Source: Deltaproteobacteria bacterium (lineage in GTDB: Bacteria; Desulfobacterota; Binatia; UTPRO1). From it: 49,550 bases of DNA. Made by a program: the position numbers and the translations under genes. This document shows positions 31,601 to 40,553 of this stretch, piece by piece. The notes under the pieces were generated by a model. The model ran no database searches. It saw only the letters and a program-made list of their open reading frames with translations, and was not told the DNA's origin. How positions within the stretch are numbered: the stretch's first letter is position 1; each line of letters starts with the position of its first letter. The stretch covers positions 1-49,550 of the forward strand of contig JAJCZP010000149.1 in NCBI GenBank assembly GCA_029262315.1, written 5' to 3'.

Positions 31601-33967
31601 ATGCCCGAGAGGATCAACATCAGCAACCGCGCCCGCAATGCCGTCGTGGCGGTACTGGGGTTGCTCTTCGTCGCCCTCTGCAACTGGAGCGTGATCACCA
31701 CCCAGGCGCGGATCGACGGGCCGTTTCCCGGCTTCTTGGTGCTCCGGAACAACCTCGTGATCCAGCCCTGGCTGCCGCACTGGGAGGGGATCCAGCGCGG
31801 GATAAAGGTCGGCGACATCATCCTCGCCGTCGACGGCGAGACCGTCACGACCGCAATGGACATCGATCGAATCGTCCAGCAGCGCGGCCTCGGCGCCGAA
31901 CTTTCCTACGCGGTCCGTCGGGGCACGCAGGATCTCGAGCTCACGATTCCCGTCGAGCGGTTCTCGCGGCAGGACTACCTGACCATCTTCGCGCTCTTCA
32001 TGGTCTACGGCTTCGGCTTCCTTGCGAGCGGACTCGTCGTGTTCTTCCTGAAGCCGCGATCGCTGGCGAGCTGCGCGTGGCTGGCCTTCGGCGCCACGGT
32101 GGGCTTCACCTTTGCAGCCGTGCCGGAGTACAGCACCAACCACCGCGGGGTACTGCAGCTCATCGGCTGGCCCCTGATAGGACCGTCGCTCCTTCTCGTC
32201 AGCCTGTATTTTCCAGTGGCGATCGAGCGGCGGAGCCGCCTGGCGAGCGCCTTGTTTCTCGCGACACCGCTCGTGGGCTTCTTCTATTTCTATTCGTTCT
32301 GGACCGACATCTCGCTTTTCCTCCGCGCCGACACGGTCTTCCTGTCGCACTACGCGCTGTGCTCCATCTACGCCGTCTTCTTGATGTGCCGGTCGTTCCT
32401 GAGAACTCCCGATCCGCTGACACGCCAGAAGGGCAAGGTGGTGCTGCTCGGCTTCATCGTCGCCACCGCGACGAGTCTCGGGGGGCTCTTCGGCAACTTC
32501 GTACTGGGGACCATCCACGTCTACCACTACTACTGGCTGCTCCCCTTCAACCTCGCGGTCCCTGCCAGCCTGGGATACGCCATCGTCAAGCACAACCTGT
32601 TCGACGTCGATCTCCTGATCCGTCGGAGTGTCACCTACTTCCTGGTCACCAGCATCGTGGTGGCGCTCTTCTTCGTATTGATCACGATCCTGAGCCTCGG
32701 CTTGCAGTACGTGAGCGGACAGTCCTCCCAGATTGCCGCGGTGCTCTCGACCCTGACCCTCGCGATGCTCTTTGGCCCGCTCCGCGACCGGGTCGATCGC
32801 GTCATTGATCGGCGGTTCTACCGCGAGCGCTACGAATACCGCGCCACCCTCCAGAAGGCTTCCGAGGCACTGGTCAGCATCATCGAGCTCGAGCCACTGC
32901 TCGACCAGCTTATTCATACTGTGGTTGAGGCGCTCAAGGTCGATCGGGGCAGTATTCTGCTGAAGCAGGAGGAGCCTGCAGGGTTCGTGGTCGCGATCGC
33001 GAGCAATCGCGGGAAGCCCAATAGGACGTCCTTGCTCGAAGCGGATCATCCGATCGTCCAGCACCTCGAGATCCGGCGAGGATCGATCCAGATCAACGAC
33101 GTGCAGGAGCTCGAGGAGTTCGACGAGGATCGGGAGCGTATGCTCCAGATGATGCGCGAGTTCAACGTCGTGCTGCTGATTCCCGTCCTCTACGAGCAGC
33201 GGCTGATCGCCATCTTCGACCTCTCCGCCAAAAAGTCCGGGGCCTGGTACTCGAGCGACGACATCGACCTCCTGCAAACGCTGATGAACACGACGGCAGT
33301 GTCGATCGCGAACGCTCGCAAAGTGGAGGAGTCGAAGGTCGCCCGCTTCTTGTCTCCCCGGCTCGCCAAGGCGATGATCCACGGCTACGACGACCTGACC
33401 CGCGTCAAGCGGAAGCGGTTGACGATTGTCTTCGCCGACATCCGGGGCTTCGCGGCGCTCTCCGAGAATCTCGAGCCGGACGAGACCGTCGAACTCCTGA
33501 AGCGCTACCAGTCCGAGATGACCGAACTCATCTATGAGTACGAAGGCACCCTCGATAAGTTCATGGGCGACGGCATCATGATCTTCTTCGGTGACCCGGT
33601 GGAGCAGGAAGACCATGCCGCCCGGGCGGTCCGGATGGCCGTAGCGATGCAGAAGAAGATGGGTGATCTCCGGGCGGAGTGGCGCGAGTCGGGGCGGGAG
33701 GAGCTCTCCATCGGCATCGGTATCAACACCGGCTACGTGACCGTCGGCGGTATCGGCAGCAAGCACCATCTCGACTACACCGTGATCGGCAACGAGGTGA
33801 ACATCGCCGCCCGCCTGGAAAGCGTCGCCACGGGCGGCGAGATCATCATGAGCCAAGCGACCCACCGCGACATCGGCGACCTGGTCGACGTCGAGGACCG
33901 CGGCGCGGTGACAGTGAAGGGGCTCGCCAAGCCGGTCCAGATCTACAGCGTCGGCGGTTTCATCTGA
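31601..33967 (+). CDS. Membrane-bound class III adenylate/guanylate cyclase with GAF domain
   Basis: 788 aa. ATG 31601 was chosen because the same start and upstream bases are preserved in the fragment at 7422; the frame is open further upstream through the attachment repeat. An N-terminal TM helix (VVAVLGLLFVALCNW) precedes a PDZ-like segment (IQRGIKVGDIILAVDGETV), then about seven TM helices to residue ~400, a GAF domain (about 420-570, LEPLLDQLIHTVVEALKVDR) and a catalytic domain: VFADIRGFAALSE (metal Asp), LDKFMGDGIMIFFG (second Asp) and GINTGYVTVGGIGS. It should make cAMP or cGMP in response to a membrane or small-ligand signal; nucleotide choice is not decided here. Confidence 0.9.
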   Translation: MPERINISNRARNAVVAVLGLLFVALCNWSVITTQARIDGPFPGFLVLRNNLVIQPWLPHWEGIQRGIKVGDIILAVDGETVTTAMDIDRIVQQRGLGAELSYAVRRGTQDLELTIPVERFSRQDYLTIFALFMVYGFGFLASGLVVFFLKPRSLASCAWLAFGATVGFTFAAVPEYSTNHRGVLQLIGWPLIGPSLLLVSLYFPVAIERRSRLASALFLATPLVGFFYFYSFWTDISLFLRADTVFLSHYALCSIYAVFLMCRSFLRTPDPLTRQKGKVVLLGFIVATATSLGGLFGNFVLGTIHVYHYYWLLPFNLAVPASLGYAIVKHNLFDVDLLIRRSVTYFLVTSIVVALFFVLITILSLGLQYVSGQSSQIAAVLSTLTLAMLFGPLRDRVDRVIDRRFYRERYEYRATLQKASEALVSIIELEPLLDQLIHTVVEALKVDRGSILLKQEEPAGFVVAIASNRGKPNRTSLLEADHPIVQHLEIRRGSIQINDVQELEEFDEDRERMLQMMREFNVVLLIPVLYEQRLIAIFDLSAKKSGAWYSSDDIDLLQTLMNTTAVSIANARKVEESKVARFLSPRLAKAMIHGYDDLTRVKRKRLTIVFADIRGFAALSENLEPDETVELLKRYQSEMTELIYEYEGTLDKFMGDGIMIFFGDPVEQEDHAARAVRMAVAMQKKMGDLRAEWRESGREELSIGIGINTGYVTVGGIGSKHHLDYTVIGNEVNIAARLESVATGGEIIMSQATHRDIGDLVDVEDRGAVTVKGLAKPVQIYSVGGFI

Positions 33968-33971
33968 CGCG

Positions 33972-34388
33972 TCAAGCGCGCGGCTTGAGGGTCGGGGACG
34001 CGAGCCGAAGGGGCGTGTGCCGGACCAGGACATCGAAGTCTCGGTCGTTGTGAAGGATCGCGGCCTGCTCGCGAACGGCAACGGCCGCGATGAGGCAGTC
34101 CATCATCCTGCGAACCGTGCCCCCCTTGCGGCGGCAGGTGAGGTATAGGTCGGCCGCGCGTTCGAAGTCGGGGAGACCGTGCAGGCGTAGCTGCGGGAGC
34201 GTTAGCAATCTCGATCGCAGTCTGGCTCGTTCCCGGGCGACCGGTGTTCCCGCGAGGAGCTCCATGATGATCGGCTCGGTGGTTGCGAGAGGGGAACGCC
34301 GCGCAAGGTGCTCGCGGAGCGTCAGGTGGACCGGATGTCCGCTTGCACGGAGGAACTCGACCCATGCCGAGGTGTCGACGAGAATCAC
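33972..34388 (-). CDS. VapC-family PIN-domain toxin
   Basis: 138 aa from GTG 34388, overlapping the stop of the upstream HTH gene by 4 bp. PIN features: VILVDTSAWVEFLR, Glu in EPIIMELLAGTP, RMMDCLIAAVAVREQ and ILHNDRDFDVL. It is transcribed convergently with the cyclase gene, whose stop lies 4 bp away. Expected to be a Mg-dependent RNase controlled by the HTH protein. Confidence 0.87.
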   Translation of the reverse strand: MILVDTSAWVEFLRASGHPVHLTLREHLARRSPLATTEPIIMELLAGTPVARERARLRSRLLTLPQLRLHGLPDFERAADLYLTCRRKGGTVRRMMDCLIAAVAVREQAAILHNDRDFDVLVRHTPLRLASPTLKPRA

Positions 34389-34690
34389 CTGCGCTCGATC
34401 ATTCGGCTTGCTCGCATCTCGTCCAGATCCCCGCTCCAGCCGGCGCCCTCGAGCTCGCCCAGGTCGCGATAGACGTCGGGAGCGTGCAAGCGACCGGTCG
34501 TGATCGCCCACGCCTCGATCTCGGCCCAGGCCCACGCCGGCTGCCCGGAAACAGTCCATCGCGGCTGTGGCATCAGCTTGCGGTGGCGCCACGCATGTAC
34601 GGTCTGCGGCCGCACACCGAGCCGCTTCGCGATCTCAGCAGCACCGACAGGCAACGACTCAACCTTGGCGCCGACTTTCGAAACCCCCAT
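34385..34690 (-). CDS. Helix-turn-helix protein, probable antitoxin of the PIN toxin
   Basis: 101 aa from ATG 34690 (an in-frame start at 34720 would add 10 residues). SLPVGAAEIAKRLGVRPQTV and HAWRHRKLMPQPRWTVSG form a MerR/excisionase-like winged HTH. The C-terminal ~40 residues are acidic with Trp-Ala-rich WAWAEIEAWA. Coupled to the vapC-like gene by overlap, so it is probably the DNA-binding antitoxin, although this family is less typical than VapB or AbrB proteins. Confidence 0.7.
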   Translation of the reverse strand: MGVSKVGAKVESLPVGAAEIAKRLGVRPQTVHAWRHRKLMPQPRWTVSGQPAWAWAEIEAWAITTGRLHAPDVYRDLGELEGAGWSGDLDEMRASRMIERR

Positions 34691-35061
34691 GGCCTCAAGC
34701 ACTAGCGCCCCCCTTGACACACGTCAAGTGCATCTTGACAGCGCACGACGCGACCGCTCTGTCCCACGCGCGCGTTGTAACACGCGTAGCGATCCAGCTC
34801 CGTGCCTACGAGTATCTCGAGAGGAAGCGAGACCCGCAACTGCGCGTGCAACGCCCGCACCCCATTGACACAACTCTGACGCGATCCCCACAGTGAGTTT
34901 CCGACCGCCCTGACCGCATCATGCCGCCGCACGCGTTAATCGCGGACGACGGCACGATCATCGGCAACGGTGCGCGCGCTCCGCACGGGTCGCGTTCGCG
35001 CCGGCCCTCGCGGCCGACCACGCTACCGCTTCTTGCGCCATTCTAGCCCACTACTGTTTTC

Positions 35062-35097
35062 ATAGCGCGACGTGTATCGTTTTAAACGTCGCGTTGT
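35062..35097 (+). terminator. 12-bp stem-loop followed by a T run
   Basis: ATAGCGCGACGT at 35062-35073 pairs with ACGTCGCGTTGT at 35086-35097 (two G-U pairs), loop of 12 nt, then GTCTTTTTG. It has the form of an intrinsic terminator on the + strand, although no + strand gene lies just upstream; it may instead be a leader structure. Confidence 0.4.
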
Positions 35098-35126
35098 GTC
35101 TTTTTGCACCATACCCTGTTGACTCA

Positions 35127-35150
35127 ACTTACGCAGAAACCCCAAGGTGA
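35127..35150 (+). repeat. Direct repeat, left copy
   Basis: ACTTACGCAGAAACCCC followed by AAGGTGA. The same sequence minus one C is at 38669-38691. The two copies flank the metzincin gene, and each lies upstream of a gene for an exported or membrane protein. Confidence 0.7.
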
Positions 35151-35263
35151 CTTCCCAAGGCGATGACAGAGTCATCGCGCCATGGGCCCTGATCGCAGCA
35201 TGGCGCCATCGGTCTCACGCAACGTGCGACGACGCACCAGGACGCAGCACAGGAGAACGACGC

Positions 35264-38200
35264 ATGCACTATCCGCGACTCCATCGCTCCAACCGCCAGG
35301 AACTGAGGACACGCCGGTCACTTTCGCTGTCGTGGCCGACGGCTGCCATCGGAGTACTGCTTGTCTCGCTCGCGTTGGCCGTCCCCGCTGCGGCGGTCGT
35401 CGAGACGAACGCGATCAGATTCGCGGACGCGGGTTCGCCAGAATGGTTCGACTTGCAGACGGGGCAGATCTGCTCTCCCGACCTCACCTCTTCGCGTGCG
35501 TGCGCCGAGGTCAGTGGCGCCGCAGGGCCCTCAGGGCTGTGCTCTGGAGCGGCCACGCGGGCCTGCGTGGACGACACCCACTGTCCAGCCGGAGAAAGGC
35601 CCTGCGTCGTCACCGACCCCTTCGTCGGGAAGCAGTGTACCGATGACGCCACGTGTGGGCCGGTCGGCAGTTGTCGGCAGATTCTTCCGGACTCCCAGGA
35701 GCGGACTTGCACCGCAGTTGACCTCACGAATCCCTTTCTCGACCCCCCACCCTACGTTGGGATGCCATGCTCGAACGATGCACTGTGCGGATCGGTCGCG
35801 AACCCGGGCACGTGCGAGAATACTGGGGACGGTAAGGCTGACAGCTGCGACGGGCAGCCCTACGACCTGGCCTTCGATTTCTCGAGCACGCTGGGGCACG
35901 CCGTGGTCCACCACACGCTCGACTGCCGAGACAACCAGGTACTCCTCCGTGACGCGGGCATCGCGTTCATGGACGAGGCGCAATTCTCGTGTACTGGATT
36001 CGCGTCGGCCACGGGCAGATCTTGCGTCGGCGGCAGCACCGGGCGAAAGGCATGCACGGTCGATAGCGATTGCGGGGAAGGGACCTGCGCCGATGATCTC
36101 GTCACCAACGGCGATGCTGTTGCATACCCACCCTACCAGGTCGGAGTCTTACTCCTGAATGACGCGTTCGAGGGGGACGATGTTGTCCTTCTGGATACGT
36201 GTGGCGACCTCGGATTCGACGCGGCCGCAGCGGCGAGTGCCGCTGCGCTGGGCCTGCCCGAACCGGACCTGTACGGCTGGGAGCGCGGCGAGCGAGAGTC
36301 GTTCCGGGTAGGCAATCCCATCTGCAACGTCGGGGACGGCCCATTCTTCGATTGCCTCGACCAGGGTGCGCCATCGGGACACGTGATGTTCGACTACGAG
36401 GGACACCCGTTCACCTTCGACGCCGACGATGACGACGGGGATGCGCTTCCGAGACAATGGGAACTCTGTGGCGTGAAACCCGCAAGCCCGGTCACATTCA
36501 TTGATCTGCCTGCGATGGGTGCCGATCCGGGGCGAAAGGACCTCTTTATTGAGGTCGACTATCTCTACAGGCCCGCAGGGCTGGTGTTCGCGCGGGGCGG
36601 GCACTCGCATAAGCCTAGCAACGCGATGCTGCGGCCGGTCATCGAGGCTTTCGCCAACGCTCCGGTATCCAATCCGGACGGATCGACGGGAATCATCGCC
36701 CACATCGACGCGGGCTCGGACTCCATCATGAACCCGGTGTTCACGCTCGGCCCCGATCCTCGCGGCGCCTTTCAGGTGTGCGACCAGTTTGGGTGCACAC
36801 CTGCTACTTGGAAGACGCTCTCCGGCGGGGCAACGTGGGACGGGAGTGGGGTGGGCTCCGAGAGCACTGGCATACTGGAGATCGGCGACAACATCAGCAT
36901 CGACAACGGTAAAACCACCACGAAGGACCCCCCCACCGACAACGATGCGTGGGTAGAATTCGATGAGCTTCGTCAGCAACGCGATGAGGCACGCGGCGTA
37001 TTCCACTACGCACTGATGGCCCACACCTCGCCCGGGTTGCTCGGACTATCGAGAGGTAATCCAGGATCGGACTTCTTCAGCACGCTTGGATCGAAGGATG
37101 ATCAAGTCGGTACACAGAATGAACAGACCGGCACCTTCTTCCACGAGCTCGGCCACAATATCGGTTTGTGCCACGGGGGATGCGACACGGGGCAGGTCAA
37201 TCATCTCTTCAAGCCGAACCAGTTCAGTACGATGAACTATGGGTTCGTAGTGAACGGTATGACGATATCGGATTCCCCTAGCAGTACAGCCTACACCGAG
37301 GGCGGTTTCTTTGATTTCTCCCGCACCGCGACACCAGGTCTAGACGAGAACATGCTCAACGAGAGCTCCGTTCCGAATGATCCAGCATACGAGAATTTCT
37401 CGACGCGGTACTTCTGTCCCAATCCCAACAGGCAGCCAGACAAGATGCGTTGGGCGCGGTACTCCGGATCCATCGACTGGAACTGCAACGACCAGACCGA
37501 TGGTGGGACGGTGATGTCGAACATCAGTGGGGATTGCGACAAGGTCAACGAGGAAGACATGACCACTGTCACGGAGCAGAATTACCAGTGTACAAACGTT
37601 GCGCCCTTGTTTGGCACGGTCGATTCCGACCGATTCGAGGTGCTGACAACTCAGAACGAGTGGGAGACACTCAACTTCGGCGGAAACGGGGTCATCGGTG
37701 CCGACACCAGCGTGGCCATCCAGTATCCTCCGTTCGAGCCCGTAGAGGAGCCACCACTGGAGTATATCGAGCGCATTCCAGTCGAGGTGGCCGTGCTCGT
37801 GACCGCACCGGGGCCAGCGTCGCTTCCGCCTGGCGCCGCCGTCGACGTGGCGTTCGAGGTCAAGAATACGGGGGACGAGAATCACACCTTCGCCATTGCG
37901 GGAAGTGAATCGGCCGGCTGGGCCGATCTGAGTTCCTTACCGCTATCGGTGACGCTGGCCCCGGCAGAGTCGCTCACTGTATCCGTCCCTCTCGTTGTCG
38001 ATGCGGCCGCGACCGACGGCGAGGAGAGCATTCTCGTGGTCACGGCCACGAGCGAGACGGCCGGGGCGATCGTGGATGACGGCACGGTCGTACTCAGGGC
38101 GGACGCCGTCGGATGTGGGGCTACGCCCCGGGCCGGCTGCGTCCTTGCCGGCAAGGCGGTCCTCTCCATCAACGAGAAGAAGGCTGGCAAGGAGAAGCTC

Positions 38201-38659
38201 AAGGCGCTGCTCAAGAACATCACGACGGCCACGACGCAGAGCGACTTCGGCGATCCAGTCGATGGCACGACGCGCTACTCGGCCTGCGTCTATGACCAGG
38301 ACGACGTGTTGGTTGGCGCGATGGAGATCGACCGGGCGGGCGATTCGTGTCGCGACAAGCCCTGTTGGAAAGCCGTCTCGACGAAGGGCTACCAGTACAA
38401 GGACAAGGACACCACATCGCACGGCGTCCAGCGCCTCCTCGGCAAGGGCGGGGACCCCGGCAAGGGCACCGTCCAGGTCAAAGCCAAGAACAACGCCAAG
38501 AAGGGGCAAACCGGCCTCGGCACGGGGACCGCAGCCGCGCTCGCTGGTCACATGCAGGCGACCGTACAGATACTGACGGACGATGCTACCTGTTTCGAGG
38601 CGACGATGACGAACGTGCGGAAGGCAGATGGCGTAAGCTTCGTGGCGAAGTTGCCGTAG
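35264..38659 (+). CDS. Secreted metzincin-type zinc metalloprotease
   Basis: 1131 aa from ATG 35264 (AGGAG 9 bp upstream). A signal peptide (AIGVLLVSLALAVPAAAV) is followed by a Cys-rich N-terminal part with short repeats (CVDDTHCPAGERPC, CSNDALCGSVANPGTC). The catalytic motif HELGHNIGLCH (HExxHxxGxxH) is at residue ~627 and the Met-turn STMNYGF at ~655, the signature of metzincins. Residues about 860-960 look like an Ig-like/CARDB domain (VDVAFEVKNTGDENHTF). The C-terminal ~170 residues are the lineage's beta domain with PCWKAVSTKGYQYKD, shared with 14802 and 41514. Likely an exported protease; its substrate is unknown. Confidence 0.88.
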   Translation: MHYPRLHRSNRQELRTRRSLSLSWPTAAIGVLLVSLALAVPAAAVVETNAIRFADAGSPEWFDLQTGQICSPDLTSSRACAEVSGAAGPSGLCSGAATRACVDDTHCPAGERPCVVTDPFVGKQCTDDATCGPVGSCRQILPDSQERTCTAVDLTNPFLDPPPYVGMPCSNDALCGSVANPGTCENTGDGKADSCDGQPYDLAFDFSSTLGHAVVHHTLDCRDNQVLLRDAGIAFMDEAQFSCTGFASATGRSCVGGSTGRKACTVDSDCGEGTCADDLVTNGDAVAYPPYQVGVLLLNDAFEGDDVVLLDTCGDLGFDAAAAASAAALGLPEPDLYGWERGERESFRVGNPICNVGDGPFFDCLDQGAPSGHVMFDYEGHPFTFDADDDDGDALPRQWELCGVKPASPVTFIDLPAMGADPGRKDLFIEVDYLYRPAGLVFARGGHSHKPSNAMLRPVIEAFANAPVSNPDGSTGIIAHIDAGSDSIMNPVFTLGPDPRGAFQVCDQFGCTPATWKTLSGGATWDGSGVGSESTGILEIGDNISIDNGKTTTKDPPTDNDAWVEFDELRQQRDEARGVFHYALMAHTSPGLLGLSRGNPGSDFFSTLGSKDDQVGTQNEQTGTFFHELGHNIGLCHGGCDTGQVNHLFKPNQFSTMNYGFVVNGMTISDSPSSTAYTEGGFFDFSRTATPGLDENMLNESSVPNDPAYENFSTRYFCPNPNRQPDKMRWARYSGSIDWNCNDQTDGGTVMSNISGDCDKVNEEDMTTVTEQNYQCTNVAPLFGTVDSDRFEVLTTQNEWETLNFGGNGVIGADTSVAIQYPPFEPVEEPPLEYIERIPVEVAVLVTAPGPASLPPGAAVDVAFEVKNTGDENHTFAIAGSESAGWADLSSLPLSVTLAPAESLTVSVPLVVDAAATDGEESILVVTATSETAGAIVDDGTVVLRADAVGCGATPRAGCVLAGKAVLSINEKKAGKEKLKALLKNITTATTQSDFGDPVDGTTRYSACVYDQDDVLVGAMEIDRAGDSCRDKPCWKAVSTKGYQYKDKDTTSHGVQRLLGKGGDPGKGTVQVKAKNNAKKGQTGLGTGTAAALAGHMQATVQILTDDATCFEATMTNVRKADGVSFVAKLP

Positions 38660-38668
38660 CGCGAACCC

Positions 38669-38691
38669 ACTTACGCAGAAACCCAAGGTGA
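38669..38691 (+). repeat. Direct repeat, right copy
   Basis: ACTTACGCAGAAACCC followed by AAGGTGA; differs from 35127-35150 only by one missing C. Lies 9 bp after the metzincin stop codon and 23 bp before the start of the small membrane protein gene. Confidence 0.7.
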
Positions 38692-38714
38692 TACCCCACG
38701 AGGGAGGCCATCAA

Positions 38715-38960
38715 ATGCAACGATACCGACGCCAAACCCACACCTGCTTCGCGCTGCACGCCCCCTACCGGGGCGCGGACCGCGAAGCCGCGCAGGCGGG
38801 GAAGGTCCGGATCGAGTTGATCGTCATCGCGCTCGGCCTCGCCGCCCTGCTGCCCCTCTTCCTCATCGCCAGCGCGTCCCCGGCCGAGCGCCAGGGCGTC
38901 GTCGGCGTCGAGGCGAGCAGGTCTCTCGCTGGCAGCACGAAGATCGCAGGTGAAATGTGA
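38715..38960 (+). CDS. Small single-pass membrane protein
   Basis: 81 aa from ATG 38715, with GGAGG 8 bp upstream (in-frame GTG at 38688 less likely). A basic, His/Cys-containing N terminus (MQRYRRQTHTCFALHAPYRG) is followed by one hydrophobic helix (RIELIVIALGLAALLPLFLI) and a short polar tail. No family recognised. It sits between the metzincin and the collagen-like gene in the same direction. Confidence 0.6.
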   Translation: MQRYRRQTHTCFALHAPYRGADREAAQAGKVRIELIVIALGLAALLPLFLIASASPAERQGVVGVEASRSLAGSTKIAGEM

Positions 38961-39067
38961 GGGAGGCTACGTTTCGCCTTCCAGCCCCATCGACGCGTCA
39001 CAGGGGCACGCCGGTAGTTCCCTACAATCCACGCAACCGTACGGCCCGCCGTACGAAGGAGGTTCGA

Positions 39068-40051
39068 ATGCATCCCGCCCGTCCTTCAATCCTGATCTGG
39101 TCCGCTGTGATCGCGCTCTGCATCTCCCTGACCGGCCAACCCGCCGAGGCGGGGAAGAACAGAAAAGAACTGCGGATCAGCGAAGTTTTCGTGAACTTCA
39201 CCACCGAGACCATCACGATCCTCGGCGAGCACTTCGATCTCGGCCCCGACCCGATGCAGGTGATTCTCGGCGATCCGGAGAACGCCATCGTGATCGAAGG
39301 CGGTGCGGTGACCGGCGACATTACCGAGAACTGCGTCGTGGACGTGGCGGCCACGCCGCACACGGCCGTCTGCGACTTCTCGTTCACATTGATGCCCCCC
39401 GATGGCGACTACTTGCTGGCGCTCTCCACGGGCAGGAGCGGTCGGAGGAACGTCAACGAATTGATGACCATCGGTGCGGTTGGGCCACAGGGCGTCCAGG
39501 GGGACAAGGGCGACCAAGGCGATAAGGGCGACCAAGGCGATAAGGGCGACCAAGGCGATAAGGGCGACAAGGGCGACAAGGGCGACCAAGGCGACAAGGG
39601 CGACAAGGGCGACAAGGGCGACCAAGGCGATAAGGGCGACAAGGGCGACCAAGGCGACAAGGGCGACAAGGGCGACCAAGGCGATAAGGGCGACCCAGGG
39701 ACGCCAGGGGGGCCCGCGGCACTCGCGGGTTACGAAATGGTCTCCGTTTTGGAGACCCTCCCTGTAGACGCGATAACCAGACAGACAAGAACAACGCAAG
39801 TAGACTGCCCACCAAATAAGACAGCCATATCCGGCGGCTGGACCAACTTAATTGGAGATCAAGGCCCGAGCGCCACGTCCGTCGATGATTTGCAATTTCG
39901 GATGATCGTAAGCCACGTCGCCACATGCGCACCAGGAGTCTCGATATGCAACGCCCCCGCTGGGTGGACATTTAAATATCAATACATATATCCTCTCATA
40001 TCGACGACCGGCCCCTCCACGGTCCGGTTTAGTGTCCTGTGTGCTGACTAA
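39068..40051 (+). CDS. Secreted collagen-like protein
   Basis: 327 aa from ATG 39068 (GGAGG 6 bp upstream). After a signal peptide (LIWSAVIALCISLTGQPAEA) comes an IPT/TIG-like beta domain (residues about 25-135, RISEVFVNFTTETITILGEH). Next are about 25 uninterrupted Gly-x-y triplets, mainly GDK and GDQ, ending GDPGTPGGP, which should form a charged triple helix. The C-terminal ~105 residues (from about 39740) contain Cys pairs and are encoded by markedly AT-richer DNA than the rest, as if acquired separately. Probably a trimeric surface fibre with a C-terminal head. Confidence 0.85.
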   Translation: MHPARPSILIWSAVIALCISLTGQPAEAGKNRKELRISEVFVNFTTETITILGEHFDLGPDPMQVILGDPENAIVIEGGAVTGDITENCVVDVAATPHTAVCDFSFTLMPPDGDYLLALSTGRSGRRNVNELMTIGAVGPQGVQGDKGDQGDKGDQGDKGDQGDKGDKGDKGDQGDKGDKGDKGDQGDKGDKGDQGDKGDKGDQGDKGDPGTPGGPAALAGYEMVSVLETLPVDAITRQTRTTQVDCPPNKTAISGGWTNLIGDQGPSATSVDDLQFRMIVSHVATCAPGVSICNAPAGWTFKYQYIYPLISTTGPSTVRFSVLCAD

Positions 40052-40353
40052 AGCTGGCTCGATGCTCGCGCACCGACCCATCGCCGTACGTACGCACCAA
40101 GCGCCCCAGGGGCTACGGCCCCGGTGTGCTCTTGCTCATAACGCCGGTGCGCTCGATCCATCAAGGCGGCCAACGCGACGGGGGCGACCGAGAGCCCCCG
40201 TCGCGTCACACGGTAGCCGAGAACGCCGAAGCCCGTCGACCCGACCGATGAATGTCTTACGGCATGATCGACGGCGATTGGGAACCACATGATCCCAACC
40301 AAGACGAGGGCCGGGGTTACGAGATCCTGGGCAAGGTCCGCGATGGCCGACAT
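40048..40353 (-). CDS. Hypothetical small membrane protein
   Basis: 101 aa from ATG 40353. One hydrophobic segment (LVTPALVLVGIMWFPIAVDHAV) is followed by a basic tail rich in Arg and Ala (GYRVTRRGLSVAPVALAALM). Its stop overlaps the collagen-like gene's stop region convergently by 4 bp. The start codon lies beside a residual attachment-arm sequence. I do not recognise a family, and the evidence that it is a gene is only the open frame plus a plausible TM helix. Confidence 0.4.
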   Translation of the reverse strand: MSAIADLAQDLVTPALVLVGIMWFPIAVDHAVRHSSVGSTGFGVLGYRVTRRGLSVAPVALAALMDRAHRRYEQEHTGAVAPGALGAYVRRWVGARASSQL

Positions 40354-40356
40354 CCG

Positions 40357-40372
40357 GCCACATCGGCGCCGA
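40357..40372 (+). repeat. Residual attachment-arm sequence outside the island
   Basis: GCCACATCGGCGCCGA is identical to 5053-5068 of attachment repeat copy 1. The tRNA core expected further right is absent. It may be debris of an older integration or a recombination product. Confidence 0.5.
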
Positions 40373-40399
40373 AAAGCTCGACGTTGCAACGGGCGGCGC

Positions 40400-40553
40400 T
40401 CAGGCGAGATCGTCGCTCCAGAGCCTCCGCACGAAGGTCGTGGCCGGGAGTATCTCGATGCCGTCATCGGTCGTGCGAGCCCGCGGCTCTCGGCAGACGA
40501 CGACCCGCCGACCGACGCGGGGGTGATCCTCCACCAAATCTTCCGGCGATTTA
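40400..40553 (-). pseudogene. Possible C-terminal fragment of a DUF4143-type AAA ATPase
   Basis: Reads SPEDLVEDHPRVGRRVVVCR then EPRARTTDDGIEILPATTFV and RRLWSDDLA before the stop at 40400. This resembles the ending of ATPases with a C-terminal DUF4143 domain, where a final strand and LPW..F...LW motif occur. Only about 50 codons remain and no start is available. The assignment is weak. Confidence 0.3.

Larger units (their letters stand above)
34691..35263. other. Intergenic region before the metzincin gene
   Basis: About 570 bp without a convincing gene. It holds the stem-loop at 35062-35097 and one copy of the direct repeat at 35127-35150. Base composition near 35040-35120 is clearly more AT-rich than the neighbourhood, which fits a promoter region for the + strand gene starting at 35264. 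Confidence 0.5.

Noticed and set aside
31463..34081. 872-codon minus-strand open frame
   Set aside because: Antisense shadow of the cyclase gene, whose own frame has clear domains; the product would be an implausible His/Asp/Glu-rich chain.
39487..39715. CRISPR-like array
   Set aside because: The tandem repeats have no unique spacers and encode Gly-x-y triplets in frame.
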